A stretch of DNA of 64,000 nucleotides, taken from contig OY754471.1 of NCBI GenBank assembly GCA_963575645.1, positions 31,442,401 through 31,506,400 on the forward strand, read 5' to 3'. The DNA comes from Xanthostigma xanthostigma (Eukaryota > Arthropoda > Insecta > Raphidioptera > Raphidiidae). The translations under genes and the position numbers were made by a program. Shown in pieces: positions 25,386-36,668 of the stretch (its first letter is position 1; each line of letters begins with the position of its first letter). Under the pieces are notes generated by a model. It ran no database searches, had not been told where the DNA came from, and saw only the letters and a program-made list of their open reading frames with translations.

Positions 25386-26787
25386 ATAAACTAATTTTAG
25401 CAAAGTTGAAACTTTAGTATATTATTTTTTAGCTGTATTGAATTAATATCAGGAGTTGTTAACAAAATAAAATGATATACCTAAGCAAAAGTCATGCTAT
25501 TATCATATAATTAATTAATTTTTTCACCTGAATAGCTGATTAGCTACTCTCACAGGTAAACGTAACGTCTCCCGCCAGCCAGACCGTCCGCATTCCTACA
25601 GTGTCATAAAAAGGGAGCGGATATGACAAAATGAGTCTTGCTAAAATAACATTTTTTCCGACGTTGCGAGCTCTTATGCATTTATTTCTATAATAAAGAA
25701 TGTTTAACTTATAAAATATTAAAATATTTTATTTTTGTAAATGTCTTAAAATAACTTTGAAAATTGCACTAGCAAATAATTATCTGACTGCGACAAACAA
25801 AAGTGTTATGTTTTTTAAAAGCTTTTAAGTTGTATGCATGGTATGTGAATGAGATCGTTTATTCCCACGTAAACTCTAAAACCGTCAAAATAGATTTTGA
25901 AAAATAAGATGTCAATTGATTCGTCGTATTCTCAGGAGTGACACTGCGCATATGACGTCACGTAAAATTCAATATGGCGGACACTAAATCGCTGGACGCC
26001 ATCATGTCAGTACGAAAAAATTTCGATAAAATCTTTTATGTGGGTATTAAATGGAAAAGCTTGACGAGTAGATTCCAAAATTATGTAGATATAAATAATC
26101 CGGGCTATAATATTATGGTAGAAATAAATAATTTAAATAAGGCAAAAAACCGATTGCGTAAAAATGACTAATTAAAAGGTAGAAAATAATAATTAATTAT
26201 TAATGAAAAGGAAAAAAAAAGATCTCGGAAAATCTCAACCTAATTTGTCTCTTTCCCTTCTAGAATGGATCCCTACTGCGTGTTAAAGTTTCCCGATTTG
26301 CTTTCTTCCTTTAAGTTAATGTAATATTTGTGTAGTAGAGTTATTTGTTTCTTTTGCAAATAATTAATTTTAGAAAACCATATCTAGGGATTTCTAAGTA
26401 ACGGAATATAGTTTTAGTGTGCGTAAACAAAACTGATTTTGAAATTAATCTCGTCAATTATATAGCAAGTTTAACCCTGTTCACTGTTCAGAGCTCTGTT
26501 TAATAGGTAGACAGTGAATTTGTAAAGAGGCATTATGTTACAACCACTTTCAGAATATATTATGCGTTGTTTTAAACAAACGGTTGTCCAAATTTGACTC
26601 TCCTATTAAATTTAATAATAAAAAGCACGAAATGCTTGACGTGTTATAATTTTATTATGTTATTTTAAAATTTAAAGTATAAATGTTCCTGCTATAATGG
26701 AAAATAATATCCTACAAATAACCCCTCAACTCTGTTGGCATGTTAACATGTGTTCTTAAAATTGTCGATTACATTTTTGCAGATATT
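25386..26787. other. non-coding stretch with CRE/ATGGCGG block
   Basis: TGACGTCA at 25953-25960 is followed by CAATATGGCGGAC at 25971. The ATG of a 65-codon open frame (25974-26171, plus) lies inside that motif, which recurs in minisatellites, so I do not call it a gene. Confidence 0.5.
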
Positions 26788-27125
26788 CTATCCAATTTCC
26801 CGAATGGTATTAATGTTATCTCGAGGCTGTTCAGTGATTTGACGATCGTTAGCGTAGACTCTTTCTTTTAAAATGTCGCACAGAAAATAATCCAGTGGTG
26901 TGAGGTCGCACGACCTACGCGGCCAATTAACGTCAGCTCTCCGAGAAATTATTCGATCGCCAAATCTCTTCCTTAAAAGTTTGATTGTTTCATCCGCTGT
27001 ATTGTAAGTGGCACTGTCTTGTTGAAACCGCATAGCTTTGAACATCAATTAAATGCCTTCTAATTCATTCCACAAATAATTTGTTATCATTGCTCTGTAT
27101 CGAGCTCCTTTCACAGTAATAAGGA
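26788..27125 (-). pseudogene. DD41D mariner-type transposase, decayed C-terminal fragment
   Basis: On the minus strand the segment reads VKGARYRAMITNYLWNELEG, a stop, then FQQDSATYNTADETIKLLRK, FGDRIISRRADVNWP and CDLTPLDYFLCDILKERVYA. This is the last catalytic half of a Tc1/mariner-superfamily transposase. The second Asp (QQD) and the third (PLD) are separated by 41 residues, as in the intact copy at 58619-59659, but the sequences are only distantly related. The in-frame stop, the lost N-terminal half and the absence of clear inverted ends mark it as dead. Confidence 0.85.
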
Positions 27126-28394
27126 CACACAAATTAAGCACGACGATTGTAAACATGTTCTCTGTTAGCTTCTGCTGACTCTCACTGTTAAAATTGTTTC
27201 TTAAAATTATCAATAACTTTATTCAATATTTATGTCATTGTCTTGCAGTTTCAGTAACACATTATCTATTTTAGTTATAAGATTTTAAAATTAAATACGT
27301 GGTCTTCAATGGAAACTCGTTCCCGGATAATCAAACCACAATTATTCGCAAAGTTTTTACTTGAGTACAATATTAAATGACGATTGGTATAAGTGGCGGT
27401 CAATTTAAATAGGAAATACAAATTTGGACACACTTTATATTGATTTAGTATATACAGTGTAGTGTGTACACAAAATAATCTGTTACACGGTGTCGGTTAA
27501 ACGAAACGTTGTATTTTTGATGAGCGGGACTTACTTTTCCTTAAACTTTTTATTAGAGTTGCTTTATTAGTTGCTTCTGGTTATCGGAAAACACAAAAAA
27601 TATATTATAGTTGCGAACTTTTTGGACGTCTAATCAACGTTTCTAAGCAGTAATCTTTTTCTATAAAAAAGAACATATTATGTGTTTGTTTATGTGCAAT
27701 TAAACTACAGGCAATGCCAAAAGTATTATTGCAAACGTCACGCTGATCAGGTTTGTCACCAGTATGTTTGCGTTTGTGAATTCATAATTTATTGATTTCT
27801 CACCCCTATGTAGGTATATCTATGCATGCGTGTCTTATTACAAATAATATATCACAGTGATCTTGTAGGTTTCTTATCATTTCTGTTTCTTATAATTGAT
27901 CGAAATAGTATTCATCCCTACTTCAGTTTTGTTGAGGTATTTTGTTACATAATTCCCTCATATGCACCTACCAGCAACTTTTGAGTCGGTTTCATTACCT
28001 TTACCCTTGGATAAAATTTGTACGGTTACATCTATTTGAATGCATTTACTTTTTTTTAATTTTGTCTATGAAAATATTATTTAGAGGCGTTACTTCTTTC
28101 CTGTTAAAATCAAGCCAAATAAATCGTTAAATAATACAGATTCATATTGCAATGATCTTTGGCAGAATGTTTTTTAGGTTAGTTTTATCAATTACCTATA
28201 TATCTACATATTTAGTCGATTACACGTATACTAGCTTGAATAATAAAAAAAAAACAAAAGCAAATAGACGCTTAACACAGAGTTTGATTTTAGCATACAT
28301 CTGTTCCGAAATTTCAATATAAAATCAATATTTTCGTTCGGAACGTGATGCAGTATCACCTTGAATATTTTAACATCAGCAATGGAAACCTTGA
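27126..28394. other. AT-rich non-coding stretch
   Basis: No gene recognised; may include flanks of the dead transposase, but no terminal inverted repeat was found. Confidence 0.5.
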
Positions 28395-29696
28395 ATAGTG
28401 GCGGCTTTAAGTCGGAAAAAACACGAAAATGGTAAATAATTTGAGCCGAAATGAAACTACCTTCCCCCCCGTTTTCGAGGATGCTGAACACGATGGCGGC
28501 GTCAGAATTTTACATTGGGGTGGCCCAACCCCTCAAACCGGCCAAAAACCACCCCCGAGAGAGGTTAAACGCGATTTACTAGATTTCCCTGCAGAAAGAA
28601 GTACCTACTTTACTCCCGTTTTCGAGGATGCTGAGTACGGTGGTGGTGTTGGATATCCCGTCCTACCCCTACCAACCCCTCCACCGGCCAATACTCACCC
28701 CCGAAAGGAGTGAATTTATTTTTTTGCAATATCAACGGTAAATATATGTTCTCCCCCCGTTTTCGAGGTTGCTGAGCACGGTGGTGGTGTTGGATATTGC
28801 GTCCGATCCCTATCAACCTCTCCACCGGCCAATACTTATCCCCGAAAGGGGTGAATTTTTTTTCCCATTATCAGCGGCAAATATATGTTCTCCTCCCGTT
28901 TTCGAGGATGCTGCGAGCACGGTGGTGGAGCTGAATATCGCGTCCGACCCCTATCAACCTCTCCACCGGCCAATACTCAATCCCTAAAGGGGTGAATTTT
29001 TTAATTATTGTAATTTTAGAGAAGAGACTGTAGCGATTTGTTTAACCGTACTTTCATGTATCGTAATAAATGTTCTGAATTATTTATATATAAAAATAAA
29101 TGTATGTATCAATCATTCAATAGATCTACTGGCGGTACTTGATGATATTTTTTGCAGCTGGACCAAAATGAAAGACCATTACAACCAAGAAGAGAAGTAC
29201 GATTATTTTTCCCATTCTCAATATCTTCGGAAACGGGGACAAATGTGTTCCCAGGTGATAATAAAAAAAATCACCCCTTCCGGTGGAGGGGTTGGTAGGG
29301 GCCGGACGCAATATCCAACACCATCACCGTGCTCAGCAACCTCGAAAACGGAGAGAGATCATATATTTACCGTTGATATTGCAAAAAAAATCACCCCATT
29401 CGAGGGTGTGTCTTGGCCGGTGGAGGGGTTGGTAGGGGTTGGACGCAATATCCAAGACCACCACCGTGCTCAGCAACCTCGAAAACGGGGGTAAAGTACT
29501 TCTTTCTGCAGGGAAACCTAGTAAATCACGTTTAACCCTTCTCTGGGGTGGTTTTTGACCGGTTTGAGAGGTTGGGCCAGCCCAATGAGAAATTCTGACG
29601 CCACCATCGTGTTCAGCATCCTCAAAAACGGGGGAAAGGTAGTTTCATTCTGGCTCAAATTATTTACCAGTCCTCCGACTTACAGCCGCCACTATG
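28395..29696. mobile_element. foldback element with internal tandem repeats (1.3 kb)
   Basis: Outer ends ATAGTGGCGGCTTTAAGTCG and, inverted, ATAGTGGCGGCTGTAAGTCG. Each arm carries diverged tandem units of about 140 bp, with CCCGTTTTCGAGGATGCTGA, GGTGGTGGTGTTGGATAT, CCTCTCCACCGGCCAATACT and CCCCGAAAGGGGTGAA. About four units lie in the left arm (near 28470, 28615, 28755 and 28897) and three in the inverted right arm. This long-inverted-repeat plus tandem-repeat architecture is that of foldback elements. The open frames within are repeat artefacts. Confidence 0.8.
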
Positions 29697-31420
29697 AAGT
29701 GCTCGTTGCGCTGCTACATTATAAATGACAATCATTATGTCGAAAAACTAACAAGCATATTTACTAGGTATATATCTAGTGAAAACTGCTTTTCCACTTT
29801 TTCAGGACAGAAAAATGTAATATAGCCTTGTATTCTTAAACTCCAAGCATTTTCTTGACGTAAAACGTTTTCATAAATGAATGGTTATACTTGTATGATG
29901 TATCGATGTAAACGAAATACGTAATTAACTTCGAATTGCATTATTGAAATATTTTTATTGATCTATTTTGTTCTGTAAGAACTGAACCAATAAAATTAGA
30001 TAATATAGCAAAATTAAAATAGTAACTTACATCAACCAGAATACTTCATTATTGTGATATAGAGTTTTTGAAATATTATCATTAGAGTAGTACCCGATGG
30101 ACATATTAGTAAATTTGACGATATGTCGCCCCCTTGTCAGTTTCATTGTCTCTGTGTTCTACATATTGTTTTCTGATATTTAAAAGCGACGCGGCGGCTA
30201 TGTCGCTCTCTTAAATCTGAGAACACCTCTATATAGCGAGGAATGGATATAGCCAGACTTAATAGTATATAAGTGGACTTAGTATTCCCTATATTAGTTA
30301 ATACAATGTAGTTATGATAACATCTAAAACGAGAGAGAAGCGATTGTCTTTTTCTAAATATTCGATAACATACTTACAGGTGTGCAGTTTTGAAGGATAT
30401 AAAAACGACAATTAGGTGTACCCTATTGACATAAATTTTTCTAGATAGTTACATAATTACTAGATATTCATTTCTATTATTATCTACACTGTGAATAGCC
30501 GATCACAGCTGAACCAGTGATATTAAAAGTTAAAAAAAAAAACGACAATGAATGGCGTTTATAAATCTTATATTGTTTATAAAAAATTATTTTAGATTTG
30601 TCAAACCTAATTTAATTAACAAAAACGTTGTCAAAAACTTATTCTACAACTAATATAAAATGTCGTATATACTTATCAACACATAGCATTGCTTACAACC
30701 ATCTTTAAATATTCTTAAAATTCACCAAAAACAATCTTATTTATTCACTGCAGTGAAATCGCAAAAATCGAAAAAAATAAAATAATACTCATGTTGTCTT
30801 CATGGTAATTTGGCTGCTACAGATCATTCTGTGATCAGTTGCAGCTTTTAGAATATGGCTGCAAAAAATGTGAGCAAAGCTATATTCCTTTCGTTTATTT
30901 ATCTGTGGTCTGTAGTGTATAGGTACATTATATCATATTCTTCCACCATATAGACCCATCAACTCCACCACATTTATAGGAAGTTAATATTCATTATTAT
31001 TAGATGATAAATAATAATTAATGTGCTGTATTTTTTCCAACGAGAGAACAGGTAATCCCGTCAAAAACACAAATGTGCGAAAAGGGGCCAAGTTTGGTAC
31101 CTAAGTTCTGGAGAAAACATAATTGAGATCTAAATGGGTATCTAACAAGTTTCCACTAGGCAAGTTTTCAGGTTTTATATTATAAATAAATGTTGGTATT
31201 TATTGCACTATTTATAGTACAATGATGGTTAATAATTTGTATTTTGTATTTTCAATTGTATTAAAGTTACGTTTTTGTTGGCATTTGTTGCACAATGCTA
31301 TTTTGGCATGGCGAGCAAAGTTTTTTATTGGCTAGTATTTAACGCGGCGCAAAATTAATCTGAATTAGGAATTTAAAGAAAAATGAAAGTGGGTAGCAAA
31401 AATAGTAGGTTGGCAGGATT
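29697..31420. other. AT-rich non-coding stretch
   Basis: No gene, RNA or organised repeat supported. Confidence 0.5.
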
Positions 31421-32220
31421 CCGCGACTTTTCATCCCCCGACAAAATATCCCCGACAAAATATCCCCCGACAAAATATCTCCGCGACAAAATATCCCCCG
31501 ATAAAATATCTCCCCGACAAAATATCTCCCCGACAAAATATCCCCCTACAAAATATCTCTAGACAAAAAAACCACAACTATTGAAAGCCTCCCGTCTCTT
31601 ATCTAATTCGCATACCCCGTTATCGTTCACCCCGGAATTGTTTTTTTTTTAAACTCAACATTTGCCCCTTCCCGTTTCACTGCGAGACAATTCGCATACC
31701 CCTTTATCGTTCACCCCGGAATTACAATTTGCATACCCGTTTATCGTTCACGCCGGAATTGTTTTTTTAAAAACTCCACATTTGCCCCTTCCCGTTTCAC
31801 TGCGAGACAATTCGCATACCCCTTTATCAAAAAAAGCGATGGTTTTCAATCTTCATGAAAATGTGAGTTTTAAGTTGGTCTCAAAGTGAAAAAAAAAATA
31901 AAAAGTAAAAACAAAACTCATTCCGGTACCGGGAATAGTTTAGGAAAAGATTTCAATAATTAAAAAATAATTTGAATAATTAAGTAAACGATTTAATTTG
32001 ATGAGCATGTTTTTCATGAAAATTTTATGTTTTTATTTCTCTTATTCAATTCAGACGTTCTTTTGTCGGAGGATATTTTGTCGCGGAGATATTTTGTCAG
32101 GGGATATTTTGTCTATAGGATATTTTGTCGGGAGATATTTTGTCGGGGGATATTTTGTCGGGGAGATGTTTTGTCGGGGGCTATTTTGTCGGGGATATTT
32201 TGTCGGGGGTTGAAAACGCG
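31421..32220. mobile_element. foldback with (GGGGATATTTTGTC)n arms
   Basis: The left arm (31421-31565) is about eight units of CCCCCGACAAAATATC. The right arm (32061-32220) is the inverse array, about nine units of GGGGATATTTTGTCG. Outer ends CCGCGACTTTTCATCCCCC and, inverted, CGCGTTTTCAACCCCC also pair. The centre holds three direct copies of a TTCGCATACCCCTTTATCG block and a GAATTGTTTTTTT / TTTGCCCCTTCCCGTTTCA block. Minisatellite arrays in inverted arms around a unique centre fit a foldback. Confidence 0.75.
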
Positions 32221-32298
32221 CAGTACCGGTTGGCAGCTGCTGAGGAGGATAGTATTAACTATTAAGTAAAGCGTAATCAGTTGTATCTAAGCTTTGTT

Positions 32299-32530
32299 AG
32301 TGTATTTGTCATAAGGCACACTATTGCGGCGTCGGTCGGATGGTGGGACCTAAATATTGGAATCTACGTCCGCACGAAGCCTATTTAAAATGGACTCAAT
32401 TGGGCCACTTTAAGGGTGGGTTTTAGGGGTTGAAAACTTTTTTTGGCTTAAAAATACCGAAAAAATTCTCAGAATCGTTTCAAATTTGATATTTAACCCT
32501 TTAGTAATTATTAAAATGTTTTGCTAAAAT
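32299..32530 (-). repeat. repeat B, copy 2
   Basis: Starts TTAGTGTATTTGTCATAAGG and runs through CGTCGGTCGGATGGTGGGAC, AAGCCTATTTAAAATGG and AACCCTTTAGTAATTATTAA, inverted with respect to copy 1; truncated at its far end. Confidence 0.7.
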
Positions 32531-32835
32531 TGCGTAAAAAAACACTATCGCATCGACACGACTCCGTAATTGTTTTTTTAAAGAACTCCCCCTAAATCGT
32601 TGTCACCCCACTGTTAATATTAATCGCCATGTCATTATTTATAGTACCTCGCCTATGATTTCAATTGACTTGTATGTTCGCTACCTTAAAGTAGCAGCCA
32701 TTATTTAGTTGCGTTTGAAGCTCATCTAATATAATTATTTCCAAAATATTTAATCGCTGTTAAGTTATTTTTTTAGTTGAAAATAGTTAATCGTCCTTTA
32801 AGTTGTTAGTCGCCTGGAAAATTATTTCCCTTTTT

Positions 32836-32870
32836 TAGGCGCGAATAGCGTAAGCTAAAGCGCCTATATG
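32836..32870. repeat. terminal-hairpin repeat AGGCGC...GCGCCT (copy 1)
   Basis: AGGCGCGAATAGCGTAAGCT followed by AAAGCGCCT folds as a two-step stem (AGGCGC/GCGCCT and AGC/GCT). The same hairpin occurs inverted at about 63430-63460, where it ends a longer sequence. It lies just upstream of the RasGRF 5' UTR exon. Confidence 0.65.
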
Positions 32871-32896
32871 TTTATTCTTTGTATTTATTTGTTGCA

Positions 32897-33130
32897 GACT
32901 ATCTACAAGAAGTCAGAAATTGTTGAACACGATGCTGAGTACTTCCGCAACAGTGTCGAGAGCGGCGGCGTCGGTAACAGTCAGTGATACGTACTGATGT
33001 GCAGCCATCGTGTTGTTGTAGCGACGCGGTTTCGTCAGCGTCAAACACCGACTGAGGTGTTCACACTGTCGGTAACTCTGTCGGTGGCGGTGCAGCTGGT
33101 GCAGCACGTATTGTTGTTTAGGGCTCGGCC
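32897..33130 (+). promoter_or_regulatory. probable 5' UTR of the RasGRF-like gene
   Basis: The sequence becomes clearly GC-richer (repeated CGGCG, GTCGGT and GCAGC motifs) than anything nearby, directly upstream of the start codon. TTATTTGTTGCAG at 32884-32896 is a plausible splice acceptor, so this may be the coding-exon part of a two-exon leader, or simply promoter-proximal sequence. An in-frame TAG at 33119 closes the frame upstream of the ATG. Confidence 0.55.
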
Positions 33131-33289
33131 ATGCTAAGCCCCAAAATGCAGAGGACAGTGCGTGTCAACGACAGCCAGCTGGTGATGTTGTCGGACCGCG
33201 CACACTACGACCACACGCAGGCCGGATATCTACACAAGCGTACTGCCGACAGCACCAAGTGGCAGCTGCGTTGGTTCGTTCTCTATCAG
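33131..33289 (+). CDS. RasGRF: Ras guanine-nucleotide-releasing factor, first coding exon
   Basis: 53 codons start at ATG 33131; a second ATG at 33146 gives MQRTVRVND, matching the usual RasGRF1/2 N-terminus even better. The translation continues through QAGYLHKRTADSTKWQLRW and FVLYQ, the first strands of the N-terminal PH domain in RasGRF proteins (GYLsKRssDntKWQtkWFaL). The exon ends CTCTATCAG followed by GTAATTATT, a phase-0 donor. The full protein in this family is over 1,000 residues (PH, IQ, DH, PH, REM, CDC25), a calcium/calmodulin-responsive exchange factor for Ras and Rac; those exons were not found downstream. Which ATG is used is undecided. Confidence 0.85.
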
Positions 33290-33686
33290 GTAATTATTAT
33301 AGCCACCAAAAACAAAAAGAGCTAAATTTGGTACAAACAATAAGTGGGTTTGTCGGCTTTGCCGAAAAAAAGAAGTAAGATCTAAGAATGTGCCAAGCTT
33401 TCTTACATACATGAGTGATTTATTTATAACACATAAAAACTTCCCAACTGAAAACTTGGCATCTTCCTAAACCTCACTTCTTTTTTAGGAAATTCTTTTG
33501 TTCTTTGCATTGAATTTGGCTGTTTTTCACATTTATGTTTTTGATGGGATTTCAGTACTTTTTGTAAAGTTATATTCTTTCTTATTCTACTTAAATATTA
33601 TCTAGAGTCTAGACCAACGGTTTCCAAACTTTATGTACTAATGCCCCCCTTATAAAAAATCTCGATTTTGCCCCCCCCCGTTATTA
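33290..33686. other. RasGRF intron start, with hAT-end-like fragment
   Basis: At 33613-33675 CCAACGGTTTCCAAACTTTA followed by GCCCCCCTT resembles a hAT terminus (CAGNGGTTCCCAAACTTT). The matching right end and duplication were not found. Confidence 0.45.
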
Positions 33687-33865
33687 AAATACCAAGAGAC
33701 AAAAATTGCTAAAATTTTGCAAGAAATCTTCACGATTTTTTAAAAATATTTTGACGCATTTGCAATTTTGTTGCTTTTAAAACTCAGCGATCGTTTGAAA
33801 ATGCCTAAAAAAATTTGTAATAATTTCTTGCAAAAATCTAAGCAATTTTTGTCTCTTGGTATTTT
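33687..33865. repeat. hairpin, arms about 65 bp
   Basis: AAAATACCAAGAGACAAAAA and TTGCTAAAATTTTGCAAGAA at the left pair with TTCTTGCAAAAATCTAAGCA and ATTTTTGTCTCTTGGTATTT at the right. Confidence 0.65.
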
Positions 33866-34639
33866 CCTCTAAACCTCACTATTTCCCAGTAAAAAATTCA
33901 CAAAGTTTAAAAATTGCAATTTTGTAAGCTCAATAAGTCGATCACGCTGGTGTTACTTTACGTACAATCGATTGTTCATATGAAAAATAGGAGTGTCCAT
34001 TAAAAAAACAAAGTTGACCTCTAATGACCTTGAACTCTCCATCCAAGGTTAAAAGTATTAGTAGCATCGGATGTCCCCATTTAAACTGTACAACTTTTGT
34101 TCGAAACTTTTTTTTATTCAGTCTCACTGGCAAAAGCTATTCAGGGTGATCAATTAAATTGGGACACCTGTAAACATATTGTTTCTTCTTATTACACAAA
34201 GGAATTGGCTTGTGGCGTTTTTTTTGGTTTATTGAAATTTCATGGTATGCGTAGATTAAAATCTAAAATTATAAAATGTTATTTAGAGCTATCGTATACA
34301 TTCAACAATTTCTTTTCAAAATGGTAGACGTCTAGTTTTCGAGTAATTAATTATTATGTCCATTATTTTGAAAATTAAACCATAATTGGCTAGAGATAAA
34401 AAGTTTAAAAATGATCGTTTAAAACTTTAGCTTCTTTAGATAACGTAAAAATTGTCGAAACAATTACTGTCCAACCATCGTTGGCCATGTTTGAAACTAT
34501 ACCCGTTTCTGTCAGATCCATTATAGGTACGAAATATGTTGCTGTAATCAAATTATGTCTAATGTTTAATTACTTGAATATTAAAAAATTAAATTATGAT
34601 CTATAGGATTATCCATAATAACTAATAATTTATAAAGTC
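33866..34639. other. non-coding stretch
   Basis: AT-rich; no exon of RasGRF recognised. Confidence 0.5.
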
Positions 34640-35240
34640 ATCCCGGGTGAAAATATAAGACTAAAAAAGGACTGAAAAGAGACTGAAAAATAAATTTTAG
34701 ACGGAATTCAGTCTGAAATAAAGCGTAAATTATTATTTGCACTGAAAACTGACTAAAAATAGACCGAAAACTTTACATGGAGAAGGTGAAGACGGAAATT
34801 AGACCGAAATGAGACGGAAATATTTTTTCACCCTGAAGTGAGACTGAAACGAGACTGAAAGTGTTATATTAGAATAGCTGTGACGGATAACAGGCTGAAT
34901 CATGTGTATGAACAAGAGACGGAAACAAGGCGGATTTTTTACTATTTTTAGACTTAGAATTTTTGTGTTTAATATTAATACATTCATCGATATTTTAATC
35001 AAAATATTTTCAGTGTTATTTTAATCTAAATTTTTTCGTCTAATTTTCGTCTAACTTCTGTCCACATTCTTCAATTGAATTTACCTCATTTTCAGTACAT
35101 TTTCAGTCTCTTTTCCGTTAATCACTTTTGTCTCTTGTTCACTATCTAAGTCTATTTTCCGTTCGTTTTCCGACTGCTCTTAAACGAAAAAATTTGTAAA
35201 TTTTTCAGTCTGCTTTCAGTATTATATTTTCATCCGAGAT
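34640..35240. mobile_element. foldback made of short GACTGAAA repeats
   Basis: Ends ATCCCGGGTGAAAATATAAG and, inverted, ATCTCGGATGAAAATATAAT. The left half is a degenerate array of AGACTGAAA/AGACGGAAA units. The right half is the complementary array (TTTCAGTCTC, TTTTCCGTT, TTTTCGTCTAA). The unit is only about 9-12 bp and irregularly spaced, so the two halves pair loosely over 600 bp. No coding capacity and no clear target duplication. Confidence 0.65.
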
Positions 35241-36019
35241 AATATCAAAGCTGGTTGATTGCAGAGGTTGCCTCGTTTCATTTGACCAATCGGCGTAAGC
35301 TAGCGGATCGTTAAAATTTTTATCAACCCAAAATAACATTTTAAAAATGTTATTTGTATTTAACTAGGACAGTGTAAATCTCTTACCTTAAAAATTCAAT
35401 TTATTTAAAAATAATATCAATATTCAGTCTGCTGATTTATTAAACATTTGTTAAATACTTACTTCCATTAAAGTATATAAATGACAACCGTTGCCACGCA
35501 ATCAATTGACAGGTCCGCCGGATGACGTTACATCCCCACTACTATCTAACAGATCGAGGCAGTCTTTGTAATCTACTGACCGTGCATAATATAACATTTT
35601 TTTATTACAACAAAATAACAGATGCAATTACAACAAATATGGTAGAAGGGGTAAAAAATAGAAAAATATTCTAAATACGTAAGAAATTGTATTTCAATGA
35701 AAATGTACACAAAAGTATTACAAATCTCTTAAGTGAACGAAGAGTATTTAAAAAATGTTGAAATGTATTCTGAGGAAGTCGAGCTTTACACCATATTGTG
35801 TTCACCTGTAGTAAAACTTCACAACAAAGGAAGTCTTGTTAACGGTAGGCAAGACACGCGCTCGCCTTTTGTTTCATTCCAGAGTCTTCTAACGTGTTTA
35901 CAAACACAAACTACCGTTCTTTTAAAAAAATGTGCACTTTTATTAAAATTTATTCACTGATGTGTCACTGGACACATGCTATGCCAGATCTCGAACATTC
36001 TTAAACAGTTACCAAGTGT
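35241..36019. other. non-coding stretch
   Basis: No supported gene; a 75-codon plus-strand frame at 35733-35960 has no recognisable features. Confidence 0.5.
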
Positions 36020-36230
36020 CTATGAAGCTGATTGCGTGCTTTTACAAAATTGATGGTTTTCCGGAACATTTTGAAACAGAAAATTTTCTGGAAAATTTTC
36101 CAAATCACTAAATTTAAAAGGTAGGTACTGTAAAATTAAACTCTCGTTCACTAGAGGAAATAAAACATCAACGCTGAATGTGATGTCTTTTGAGTTTTCC
36201 CCTTCCAACAAAAAACCATAATTATTCCCG
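36020..36230 (+). repeat. dispersed repeat (copy 2; partner 18485-18710)
   Basis: Same orientation and block order as the partner, ending GAGTTTTCCCCTTCCAACAA; a 25-30 bp internal segment is missing relative to copy 1. Confidence 0.6.
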
Positions 36231-36599
36231 AATGAGAGCAGAATGCTTTTTTTATCCCAATCTAGTGTTGTTTAAATGAGGGGAATTCCCTTTATAACTG
36301 CAGCACCAAGTGCAGTGGTGCCATCTTCTGGCCTCTCATTACTTTGTTTATGAAATAACAAGAGCAACCCTTTGCCATGAAAAAGAAAACATTTGTTTTA
36401 ATAAGTAGCTGTCAAAATATTTACAAAGAATAAAGAACCACACATGAAAACTTGAGTTGCAGCACAGAATTCCGTCAATATTTAAAATTTTACCAGTACA
36501 TTTTAGTCTCTACTAAAGGTTTAAACTTCTAAAAAGTTCAGCCTGTGGAACAAATTTCAATTAAATCGATAAAGTCTAAATGGTTATTCAGAATGATAT

Positions 36600-36668
36600 G
36601 AAACGTTCTGCCAACCGACCGACGCACGCCAATAGTGTACCTATGTGCCGTATGACAAATACACTAAA
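36600..36668 (+). repeat. repeat B, copy 3 (terminal fragment)
   Basis: Only the right end survives: ACCGACCGACG, GCCAATAGTGTA and GACAAATACACTAAAA. Confidence 0.6.

Noticed and set aside
25974..26171. 65-codon frame starting ATGGCGGACACT
   Set aside because: The ATG belongs to the AATATGGCGGAC motif that recurs in non-coding repeats; no domain.
28429..29494. Several Pro/Gly-rich open frames
   Set aside because: They are translations of the tandem units of a foldback element and occur on both strands.
31430..32220. CRISPR-like array of short direct repeats
   Set aside because: Units are contiguous with no unique spacers, arranged in inverted arms, in a eukaryotic genome.
31339..32269. Cys/Gly-rich repetitive open frames that look like silk or antifreeze repeats
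   Set aside because: They are translations of the (GGGGATATTTTGTC)n arrays in either orientation.
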